Below, piece by piece: positions 1-5,926 of a stretch of 7,035 bases of DNA. The DNA comes from an uncultured Veillonella sp. (GTDB taxonomy: Bacteria; Bacillota; Negativicutes; Veillonellales; Veillonellaceae), in the NCBI GenBank assembly GCA_900550175.1, contig URQX01000086.1, forward strand, positions 1 to 7,035, given 5' to 3'. Every line of letters starts with the position of its first letter. Position 1 is the stretch's first letter. The notes under the pieces were generated by a model, which saw nothing but the letters and a program-made list of their open reading frames with translations, did no database searches and had not been told where the DNA came from. Made by a program: the position numbers and the translations under genes.

Positions 1-1009
1 CCGGAACATATACATAGTCATCACCTGTAGATTTACTAGCATCAGAGAATTGATCGAAATCATCTGCATCATAAGACTTAGCGTCACCAGAAGCTTCAGA
101 AATATTCGCCAATTGTTCTGCTGCTCGATTGCGTGCCTCTATCTCTGCTAATTCTTTCCAAGATGTAGGAGCCTTTGGTGTTTCCACAGTTGTGACTGTG
201 TCTGCCATAGGTTCATTCTCTACAATTGCACTAGGTTCAAAATTATCTCTATCAGTAGTTATACCGCGTTTTTCCAATGTATCTAACGCTTGATCTGCAG
301 CATCAGCAAAGCGTGTATCCTTTTCCCTGTTATAGGCTTTACGTTGTTCTGCTGCCTCTTTGCGTTGTTCGTTCCAATCTTCAAAGACCTCTTTAGCTAC
401 AGCTACCTTCTCAGCAGCCACCTCTTTAGCCACATCTAATCCGACTTGAGTTTTATCCGCCGCCTTTTGTAAGCCACTGCGCAAGGACAAACGGGTAATT
501 AGAATACCAAAGGCTAATAATAAGAACACATCTAAAATGATGGCCCCTAGCTCACCTAATAATGTGCGAAGGAATGTAGCGATTGCTCCACCTACAACAC
601 CGCCTTGATTAGCCAATTGTGTTGTAATCAGTTCCTGCCCCTCAGGAACACGCCACAATGGAACAAGGGCCAGCAAAAATAGGAAGAACAAGGTCATTAC
701 AATGCCCCGTTTAGTAATGGAAATAAATGTTCCCTTATACAATAATCGCCAGCCTATCCAGAAAACGCCAAGGCAAGGAATAATACCGCCTAGGCCAAAG
801 CCATAACGAAATATTCCGGTTAAAATCTGTCCTACAAGCCCCAGTTCAAAGCCAAAGAATCCGAGCAGAGAAATAACTGCAAAGGCAATTACAATTAAGC
901 CTTTAACTTCGCTGCGCAAGGAAAACCCTTGGGACTTAGTTTGCTGTTTTGTACTTGTTCGCTTTCGTCGTGTATTGCGTTTTTTGGTGGAAGTTTTTTC
1001 TTCTGCCAT
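1..1009 (-). CDS. ftsK: FtsK/SpoIIIE-type DNA translocase, N-terminal membrane part (runs off left edge)
   Basis: The first 336 residues of a protein that continues past base 1. Family role (known): FtsK/SpoIIIE proteins sit in the membrane at the division septum and pump chromosomal DNA with a C-terminal RecA-like motor. Seen: a very basic N-terminus (residues 5-25, rich in Lys/Arg/Thr); four hydrophobic segments at about 37-59, 70-91, 101-118 and 150-171; then a hydrophilic linker from about 178. The linker begins with an Ala/Glu/Lys-rich, probably coiled-coil stretch (about 180-247) and continues as an acidic, low-complexity region to the window edge. Four membrane helices followed by a long charged linker is the classic layout of the family. 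The motor and gamma domains lie outside the window, so the assignment rests on the N-terminus alone. The ATG at 1009 is chosen because a GTAAGGGG ribosome site lies upstream, although the 13-base gap is long; an in-frame TTG at 1021 is too close to that site. The gene has its own promoter and follows rarA by 82 bp. Confidence 0.85.
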   Translation of the reverse strand, partial: MAEEKTSTKKRNTRRKRTSTKQQTKSQGFSLRSEVKGLIVIAFAVISLLGFFGFELGLVGQILTGIFRYGFGLGGIIPCLGVFWIGWRLLYKGTFISITKRGIVMTLFFLFLLALVPLWRVPEGQELITTQLANQGGVVGGAIATFLRTLLGELGAIILDVFLLLAFGILITRLSLRSGLQKAADKTQVGLDVAKEVAAEKVAVAKEVFEDWNEQRKEAAEQRKAYNREKDTRFADAADQALDTLEKRGITTDRDNFEPSAIVENEPMADTVTTVETPKAPTSWKELAEIEARNRAAEQLANISEASGDAKSYDADDFDQFSDASKSTGDDYVYVP

Positions 1010-1065
1010 AAATCTATACAAACCCCTTACTTATATAACACTACTGTAAATTAACTTATCATTAT

Positions 1066-1074
1066 ATTATAGCA
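1066..1074 (-). promoter_or_regulatory. Extended -10 promoter of ftsK
   Basis: On the minus strand TGC-TATAAT is a perfect extended -10 element (TATAAT at 1066-1071, TG at 1073-1074). At the usual 17-bp distance the hexamer is TAACTA (1089-1094), a poor -35 that overlaps the rarA stop codon. The promoter would therefore depend on the TG extension. Predicted transcription start is near 1059, giving a leader of about 50 bases before the ftsK ATG. No terminator hairpin is visible between rarA and ftsK, so read-through from rarA is also possible. Confidence 0.6.
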
Positions 1075-1091
1075 TATATCGAAGTATTTAG

Positions 1092-2393
1092 TTAGCTTTT
1101 ACGCCGTTCCTCCCAGTCGTGAAGTAACTGTTCTTCTTTGCCTCTTTTAATACCATTGTAATAGGTAGCATCCTTAAGAGGTGTTGGCAAATACTGCTGT
1201 TTTACATAGCCATTCCGATAGTTATGAGCATACTTATAGGTGTTCCCATGACCTAGTTTGCTAGCCCCACTGTAATGACTATCCTTTAAATGATCTGGAA
1301 CCTGACCACATTCCTTATGACGTACATCAGCAATAGCTGCATCGATTGCCATATAAGCAGAATTACTTTTTGGCGCTAATGCAACATAACAAGCTGCCTC
1401 AGACAATATGATACGCGCTTCAGGGAATCCTACCATATGAGCTGCTTGTGCGGCTGCATTGGCAAGAATTAAAGCTTGCGGATCTGCAAGGCCTACATCC
1501 TCAGCTGCACAAATTACGATACGGCGAGCGATAAAATTAGGATCTTCTCCAGCTTCAATCATACGAGCTAAATAATGAACCGTCGCTTGTACATCAGAAC
1601 CACGCATACTTTTAATAAAAGCAGAAATCGTATCGTAGTGACTATCGCCTTTTTTATCATATGTGTAAATTCGACGTCCTACGACCTTCTCTAAAATCTC
1701 TATGGTAATAATCCCCTCATCAGGTACCATTGCTGCAGCTTGCTCTAAAATATTTAAAGCCATACGCCCATCGCCATTGACGAAAATCCCTACATCTTCA
1801 AGAACCTCATCTGTTACCTGTAGATGACGTTTACCAAGACCTACTTCTTCATCTGTAATAGCACGGCGCAGAATTTGGCCTATAGCCTTCGGTGTAAGTG
1901 CCTCTAAGGTAATTAATCTTAGACGAGATAAAAGTGGCCTATTTACCTCAAAAAATGGATTTTCTGTAGTAGCACCAATAAGAATAATCGTACCATCCTC
2001 TACACAAGGCAATAGCACATCTTGTTGGCTTTTATTAAAACGATGAATTTCATCGAGGAATAAAATGGTTCTTTGTTGTAATGACCGTACGCGCTTACGA
2101 GCATCCTCTATGATGTTGCGCAACTCGCCTATACCAGCATTAGTAGCATTTAAATTTACAAAATGACTATTGCTAACCTTAGCAATAATACCTGCTAGTG
2201 TAGTTTTACCCGTTCCACAGGGTCCATAAAAAAGCATGGATGGAATTGTATCCTTTTCAACCATGGCACGCAAGAAAGTTCCCTTCCCTACCGCTTTCTC
2301 TTGACCATATAAATGGTCTAATGTAGTAGGACGCATCCGCACAGGTAACGGTTCATACGTATTGGTAGGCGTCATATCAAATAAACTATCCAT
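1092..2393 (-). CDS. rarA: Replication-associated recombination protein A (RarA/MgsA, AAA+ ATPase)
   Basis: A 433-residue cytoplasmic AAA+ ATPase of the RarA/MgsA/WRNIP1 family. It is related to clamp-loader subunits and acts at stalled or gapped replication forks. Seen: Walker A GPCGTGKT (57-64), Walker B LFLDEIH (111-117), sensor 1 GATTENP (140-146) and an arginine finger in LLSR (154-157). In the C-terminal half there is the family signature around RGSD...ARMIEAGEDP...EDVGLADPQA, and near the end the PDHLKDSHY...GNTYKYAHNY region typical of the C-terminal oligomerisation part. Length matches the family (about 420-450). The ATG at 2393 has a strong GAGGTGA ribosome site 4 bases upstream. 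Position 59 is Cys where many AAA+ loops have Pro; all catalytic residues are intact. It has its own promoter, and its position downstream of 6S RNA recalls the Bacillus yrvN (rarA) neighbourhood (from memory). No sign of damage or transfer. Confidence 0.97.
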   Translation of the reverse strand: MDSLFDMTPTNTYEPLPVRMRPTTLDHLYGQEKAVGKGTFLRAMVEKDTIPSMLFYGPCGTGKTTLAGIIAKVSNSHFVNLNATNAGIGELRNIIEDARKRVRSLQQRTILFLDEIHRFNKSQQDVLLPCVEDGTIILIGATTENPFFEVNRPLLSRLRLITLEALTPKAIGQILRRAITDEEVGLGKRHLQVTDEVLEDVGIFVNGDGRMALNILEQAAAMVPDEGIITIEILEKVVGRRIYTYDKKGDSHYDTISAFIKSMRGSDVQATVHYLARMIEAGEDPNFIARRIVICAAEDVGLADPQALILANAAAQAAHMVGFPEARIILSEAACYVALAPKSNSAYMAIDAAIADVRHKECGQVPDHLKDSHYSGASKLGHGNTYKYAHNYRNGYVKQQYLPTPLKDATYYNGIKRGKEEQLLHDWEERRKS

Positions 2394-2436
2394 TCTATCA
2401 CCTCAATCCATAGTATCTAACTATTAAGTCCAATAT

Positions 2437-2465
2437 TTTATACTGTGTATCTATCGATTCAGCAA
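2437..2465 (-). promoter_or_regulatory. Putative sigma-70/sigma-A promoter of rarA
   Basis: On the minus strand TTGCTG (2460-2465) and TATAAA (2437-2442) are separated by exactly 17 bp. The -10 matches the consensus at 5 of 6 positions and the -35 at 3 of 6. Predicted start is near 2430, giving a leader of about 37 bases that contains the GAGGTGA ribosome site. The promoter lies downstream of the 6S RNA terminator, so rarA appears to be transcribed separately. Confidence 0.55.
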
Positions 2466-2493
2466 ATTATATTGATTAAGCACGCAATACATG

Positions 2494-2511
2494 TATCAAT
2501 AGCCATTGATA
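2494..2511. promoter_or_regulatory. Perfect 7-bp inverted repeat upstream of the rarA promoter (possible operator)
   Basis: TATCAAT-AGCC-ATTGATA is an 18-bp dyad with perfect 7-bp arms and a 4-bp centre. It lies about 28 bp upstream of the proposed rarA -35 and about 62 bp beyond the 6S RNA end. No T-run follows it on either strand, so it is not a terminator. Its size suits a dimeric DNA-binding protein, but no regulator family is recognised and AT-rich DNA gives chance dyads. The rest of 2394-2572 is AT-rich and holds no gene I can support. Confidence 0.35.
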
Positions 2512-2572
2512 GCGATATATACAAGCCTATTTCTTAATATAGTATATGACATTAATTGCCATTTTTACACGC

Positions 2573-2630
2573 AAAAAAGCCCCACCATGCCGTAATGTAC
2601 CGCGTTTTGATCCTGCTTAGGGCAGGTGGG
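2573..2630 (-). terminator. 3' end / intrinsic terminator of 6S RNA
   Basis: On the minus strand the transcript ends GGTGGGGC followed by six T (2573-2578). The segment 2581-2591 (GGCATGGTGGG) can pair with CCCACCTGCC (2621-2630) as 6 plus 4 bp around a single bulged base. That gives a GC-rich, terminator-like hairpin directly before the T-run, although the loop of about 29 bases is long. The same 3' strand forms the closing stem of mature 6S RNA, so the two pairings are alternatives. Confidence 0.6.
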
Positions 2631-2752
2631 TGTCCTCCTCATCTTGCAGTTGTCCCGTAAGGGCGTAACGTTCAGACGAGAGTTCGGACTCCCGAAGTAA
2701 ATGTGTTGGCTCAAAACTGCGATATCACACGCACATGGCAGGGATATCTTAT
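2573..2752 (-). ncRNA. ssrS: 6S RNA (SsrS/BsrA type), global regulator of RNA polymerase
   Basis: About 180 nt, the usual 6S length. Known role: 6S RNA mimics an open promoter, binds the housekeeping sigma-RNA polymerase holoenzyme, and is used as a template for short product RNAs (pRNAs). Seen: CCCTGCCATG (2734-2743) closes with CATGGTGGGG (2580-2589), ten pairs with two wobbles. GTGTG/TACAT forms an inner helix. A central bulge carries GCAGTTTTGAGCC on the 5' side and ATCAAAACGC on the 3' side. The upper arm is an imperfect rod: GGG-A-GTCC (2686-2693) with GGAC-A-CCC (2628-2635), CTCGTCT (2674-2680) with AGATGAG (2638-2644), and apical CCC-TTAC-GGG (2654-2663). The complement of the 5' bulge, GTTGGCTCAAAAC, closely resembles the Bacillus 6S-1 pRNA start (GUUCGGUCAAAAC, from memory). 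Own promoter upstream, T-run at the end. It lies between aspS and rarA, as I recall for Bacillus bsrA. An open frame of 63 codons across this RNA is incidental. Confidence 0.9.
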
Positions 2753-2758
2753 ACATAA

Positions 2759-2787
2759 ATAGTATCAGAAAGATTCATAATACACAA
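2759..2787 (-). promoter_or_regulatory. Extended -10 promoter of the 6S RNA gene
   Basis: Minus-strand TTGTGT (2782-2787), a 17-bp spacer, and TACTAT (2759-2764) preceded by TGA, an extended -10 element (2765-2767). The start would fall near 2752, about 9 bases before the closing stem of 6S RNA, which fits a short 5' tail. The -35 begins about 40 bp after the aspS stop. No terminator is seen between aspS and this promoter, so some 6S RNA could also come from processing of aspS read-through. Confidence 0.65.
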
Positions 2788-2828
2788 GTCTTGACATTTC
2801 AAATTTAATCAATTCTTGCCTATGTTTT

Positions 2829-4646
2829 TTACACTAAAGATTGTTCTTCTTCTTCCTCGATATCTGGTTTAATATGCAACTCTTTTAATTGCTTAGGTTC
2901 TACTTCAGATGGAGCTTGGCTCATTACATCGGAAGCAGATTGTGTTTTAGGGAATGCGATTACGTCGCGGATAGATTGACGTTTTGCCATCAACATAACA
3001 AGACGATCAAGACCGAATGCACAACCTGCATGAGGAGGTGCACCGTATTGGAATGCATCAAGCATGAAGCCGAATTTAGATTTAGCTTCTTCTTCAGATA
3101 AACCAATAGCTTTGAATACTTTTTCTTGTACATCGGATTGGTAAATACGCAAGGAACCGCCACCGATTTCAACACCGTTCAATACCATATCATAAGCAAT
3201 CGCTTTTACGCTGCCAGGATCAGATTCCAATTTATCAAGATCTTCATGACGAGGCATTGTGAACGGATGGTGCATTGCAACATAACGTTTTTCATCTTCA
3301 TTATATTCGAACATAGGGAAGTCAGTTACCCATGTGAATGCCAATTTATCTTGGTCAATCATGTTCATACGGCGTGCCATTTCAAGGCGCAATTCACCTA
3401 ATGCACGTGCTACAGTTGCAGGTTTATCTGCAATCATCAATACAAGGTCGCCACCTTTAGCGCCCATTTTTTCACCGATATTACGGATTGTATCTTCACC
3501 TAAGAACTTCATGATTTGAGACTTGATGGAACCATCTTCGTTGAAGCAAGCCCATGCAAGGCCTTTTGCGCCGTAGCGGTTTACATATTCAACGAGGTCA
3601 TCAAGTTCACGACGAGGAATGCCAGCGTCACCAGGTACTACGATACCTTTAACTACGCCACCATTGTCGATTACAGAGCGGAATACTTTAAATTCTGTAT
3701 CTTTTACAAGATCAGTTACATCAGTAAACGCCATGTCGAAACGAAGGTCTGGTTTATCAGAACCATATTTATCCATTGCTTCATCCCATGTAATGCGAGG
3801 CATAGGCAATGTGATTTCTTTGCCCAATGCATTTTTGAATACATGGGCAATCATTTCTTCAAGCATGGAGTAAATGTCTTCTTCATCTACGAAGGACATT
3901 TCCAAGTCGAGCTGAGTGAACTCAGGTTGACGGTCTGCACGCAAATCTTCATCGCGGAAGCAACGAACGATTTGGAAGTATTTTTCATAACCAGCAACCA
4001 TCAAGATTTGTTTAAAAATTTGTGGAGATTGTGGCAATGCATAGAATGTACCAGCATTTACACGAGAAGGTACTAAATAGTCACGAGCGCCTTCAGGTGT
4101 AGATTTAGTAAGCATTGGAGTTTCAATTTCCAAGAAATCGCGGCTATCAAAGAAGTCGCGCATTGCTTTCGTTACTTTATGACGCAAAGTCAAGTTGCGT
4201 TGCATTTCTGGACGACGCAAGTCAAGGTAACGATATTTCAAACGAATATTTTCATCTACATCGATATCATCTTGGATATAGAATGGTGGAGTTTTAGCGG
4301 AGTTCAATACGCGTAACTCTTCACAGAACATTTCGTATGCACCTGTAGGAAGGTTTGGATTGATAGCTGCTTCATCACGTTTTGTAATCTTACCACGTAC
4401 ACAAAGCACATATTCGTTACGAACATCCTCTGCTTTGTGGAAAGATTCTACGTTATGGTCTGGAGACGCTACTACTTGTACTACGCCAGAACGATCGCGT
4501 AAATCCAAGAAAATCAAACCACCGTGGTCACGACGGCGTTCAACCCAACCACATAATACGACCTCTTTACCTACCTCTTGTTCAGAGATGGTGCCACAAC
4601 CGTGCGTACGGTGTAAGCCTTGCATTGTTTCCATTCTAATTGTCAT
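2829..4646 (-). CDS. aspS: Aspartate--tRNA ligase (class II, bacterial type; probably non-discriminating)
   Basis: A 605-residue cytoplasmic synthetase that attaches aspartate to tRNA using ATP. Seen in order: N-terminal OB-fold anticodon-binding domain (about 10-115, with GWVERRRDHGG at 33-43); motif 1 around FLEIETPML (171-179); flipping loop TPEGARDYLVPSR (183-195); the QSPQ substrate loop (206-209); motif 2 FRDEDLRADRQPEF (230-243); the bacterial GAD insertion (about 290-430); EIGGGSLRI; motif 3 GLDRL (545-549). It ends in an acidic tail, DIEEEEE. Length is normal for bacterial AspRS (about 590). His41-Gly42 and the lack of Lys in RDEAAIN (90-96) resemble non-discriminating enzymes, which also charge tRNA-Asn (inference). 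The start at 4646 is supported by ATGA overlap with the hisS stop and a GGTGA site 4-5 bases upstream. In-frame ATGs at residues 5 and 8 are alternatives. It is the last gene of the hemZ-hisS-aspS operon. Confidence 0.98.
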   Translation of the reverse strand: MTIRMETMQGLHRTHGCGTISEQEVGKEVVLCGWVERRRDHGGLIFLDLRDRSGVVQVVASPDHNVESFHKAEDVRNEYVLCVRGKITKRDEAAINPNLPTGAYEMFCEELRVLNSAKTPPFYIQDDIDVDENIRLKYRYLDLRRPEMQRNLTLRHKVTKAMRDFFDSRDFLEIETPMLTKSTPEGARDYLVPSRVNAGTFYALPQSPQIFKQILMVAGYEKYFQIVRCFRDEDLRADRQPEFTQLDLEMSFVDEEDIYSMLEEMIAHVFKNALGKEITLPMPRITWDEAMDKYGSDKPDLRFDMAFTDVTDLVKDTEFKVFRSVIDNGGVVKGIVVPGDAGIPRRELDDLVEYVNRYGAKGLAWACFNEDGSIKSQIMKFLGEDTIRNIGEKMGAKGGDLVLMIADKPATVARALGELRLEMARRMNMIDQDKLAFTWVTDFPMFEYNEDEKRYVAMHHPFTMPRHEDLDKLESDPGSVKAIAYDMVLNGVEIGGGSLRIYQSDVQEKVFKAIGLSEEEAKSKFGFMLDAFQYGAPPHAGCAFGLDRLVMLMAKRQSIRDVIAFPKTQSASDVMSQAPSEVEPKQLKELHIKPDIEEEEEQSLV

Positions 4647-4656
4647 CCTTTCACCA
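4643..4656 (-). promoter_or_regulatory. ATGA overlap and ribosome binding site coupling hisS to aspS
   Basis: The aspS ATG (4644-4646) and the hisS TGA (4643-4645) overlap as ATGA. TTGGTGAAAGG immediately upstream, within the last hisS codons, supplies the ribosome site. Such an overlap normally goes with co-transcription and re-initiation by terminating ribosomes, so the two synthetases should be made in linked amounts. Confidence 0.75.
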
Positions 4657-5914
4657 AAGAAGTTATACGTTCAGACACTGTATCGAGGGATACAGTCTCT
4701 TGTTCACTAGTTTCCATGAATCGGATTATGGCTTCCCCACGAGCCAATTCATCATCACCCAATATGATAACATATTTTGCATTAATTTTGTTAGCATATT
4801 TTAATTGTGCCTTCATACTCTTGCCCTGTCCGTCCATTTCAACGGTTACATATGCATCATGCAATGCTTGGCAAATTTTGAAAGCCTCTACCTTAGCCGC
4901 ATCACCAAGAGCCACTACAAATGCAGATGGCTCTACAGTTGGTTCAGGCAATAAGTTTTGTTTTTCAAGAGCTAATAGCAACCGCTCCATGCCCATAGCA
5001 AAGCCAATTGCTGGCGTATGAGGACCATCAAGTTCCTCTACAAGGCCATCGTAACGACCACCACCTGCAACGGCACTTTGTGCGCCTAATGGGGTGTATT
5101 GTACTTCGAATGCTGTCTTTGTGTAATAATCAAGACCTCGTACAAGGCGAGGGTTCAATGTATATTGCACATTAGCAGCTGTTAAATATGTCTTTAATTC
5201 TTCGAAGTGATCATGACACTCTTCACATAAATGTTCGTGAATTTCAGGAGCACCTACGGACAAAGATTTACATGTTTCATTTTTGCAATCCAAGATACGC
5301 AATGGATTTTTATATAAACGTTCTTGGCAATCACTGCATAATTGTTCTTTTTTAGGTTCAAAGAATTCAATTAATTTTTCACGATATACAGGGCGGCATG
5401 TTGGACAGCCTACCGAGTTCACCTCTACATTGAGGTCTTTAAGACCAAAGTCTTTCAACAATTGTACAACCATGCAGATAACTTCACTATCTACAACTGG
5501 AGATTGAGAGCCTAGTACCTCTGCACCAAATTGGTGGAATTGACGATAACGGCCTGCTTGTGGTTTATCATGACGGAACATAGGCCCCATGTAATACCAT
5601 TTTGTAAGACCTTCTTTACCATATACTTTATTTTCTAAGTAGGCCCGTACAGCAGATGCTGTATTTTCCGGACGCAATGTGAAGCTAGAACCACCATCAT
5701 CGCCTGTCGTAAATGTGTACATTTCCTTTTGTACTACATCTGTAGTTTCACCGATACCGCGCAAGAATAATTTAGTATCTTCAAAGGCAGGTGTGCGAAT
5801 TTCATTGAACCCGTATACTTTACAAATTTCACGCATACGTTGCTCAATATAGTGCCAATTTATCATTTGCTCTGGCAAAAAGTCTTGTGTACCTCTTGGT
5901 TTTCTAATAGCCAT
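4643..5914 (-). CDS. hisS: Histidine--tRNA ligase (class II)
   Basis: A 423-residue cytoplasmic synthetase that attaches histidine to tRNA-His; active as a dimer in the family. Seen: N-terminal PRGTQDFLP (6-14); motif 1 region around YGFNEIRTPAFE (34-45); TLRPENTA (79-86); motif 2 with MFRHDKPQAGRYRQFHQF (112-129); the insertion domain (about 165-240) with eight cysteines in four pairs; the histidine-specific RGLDYYT (259-265, with the catalytic Arg259); AGGGRYDGL (283-291); motif 3 ending GMERL (308-312); C-terminal anticodon-binding domain (about 330-423). Length matches the family. The ATG at 5914 is chosen because GGGAGG lies 7 bases upstream and the ATG shares its A with the hemZ stop (TAATG). 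A TTG at 5929 lies inside that ribosome site and should not be used. The gene overlaps aspS by 4 bases. No T-box leader can precede it here because hemZ is fused by overlap. Confidence 0.98.
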   Translation of the reverse strand: MAIRKPRGTQDFLPEQMINWHYIEQRMREICKVYGFNEIRTPAFEDTKLFLRGIGETTDVVQKEMYTFTTGDDGGSSFTLRPENTASAVRAYLENKVYGKEGLTKWYYMGPMFRHDKPQAGRYRQFHQFGAEVLGSQSPVVDSEVICMVVQLLKDFGLKDLNVEVNSVGCPTCRPVYREKLIEFFEPKKEQLCSDCQERLYKNPLRILDCKNETCKSLSVGAPEIHEHLCEECHDHFEELKTYLTAANVQYTLNPRLVRGLDYYTKTAFEVQYTPLGAQSAVAGGGRYDGLVEELDGPHTPAIGFAMGMERLLLALEKQNLLPEPTVEPSAFVVALGDAAKVEAFKICQALHDAYVTVEMDGQGKSMKAQLKYANKINAKYVIILGDDELARGEAIIRFMETSEQETVSLDTVSERITSLVKG

Positions 5915-5926
5915 TACACAACCTCC
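5914..5926 (-). promoter_or_regulatory. Ribosome binding site and TAATG stop-start junction deciding the hisS start
   Basis: On the minus strand GGGAGG (5922-5927) is followed by a 7-base gap and ATG at 5914. That ATG shares its A with the TAA stop of the upstream HemZ gene. This strong site within the end of hemZ sets the hisS start, removes five residues (TTG-initiated) that an automatic caller might add, and suggests translational coupling between the two genes. Confidence 0.85.

Noticed and set aside
2565..2756. 63-residue minus-strand open frame
   Set aside because: It lies within the 6S RNA, has no convincing ribosome site, and its bases are explained by RNA pairing; no protein-like composition.
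2791..2796. Plus-strand TTGACA resembling a -35 element
   Set aside because: No acceptable -10 at 16-18 bp downstream, and transcription would run into aspS antisense.
2394..2830. T-box, riboswitch, tmRNA or SRP RNA in the gap
   Set aside because: No T-box core, no SRP apical loop and no tmRNA ends were seen; the 6S structure explains the conserved-looking part.
3516..4076. 186-residue plus-strand open frame, and other plus-strand frames inside aspS
   Set aside because: They are antisense to the highly conserved aspS gene; open only because of its codon bias. No ribosome sites or recognisable domains.
4620..5021. 133-residue plus-strand open frame over the hisS/aspS junction
   Set aside because: Antisense to two certain genes, with no family features.
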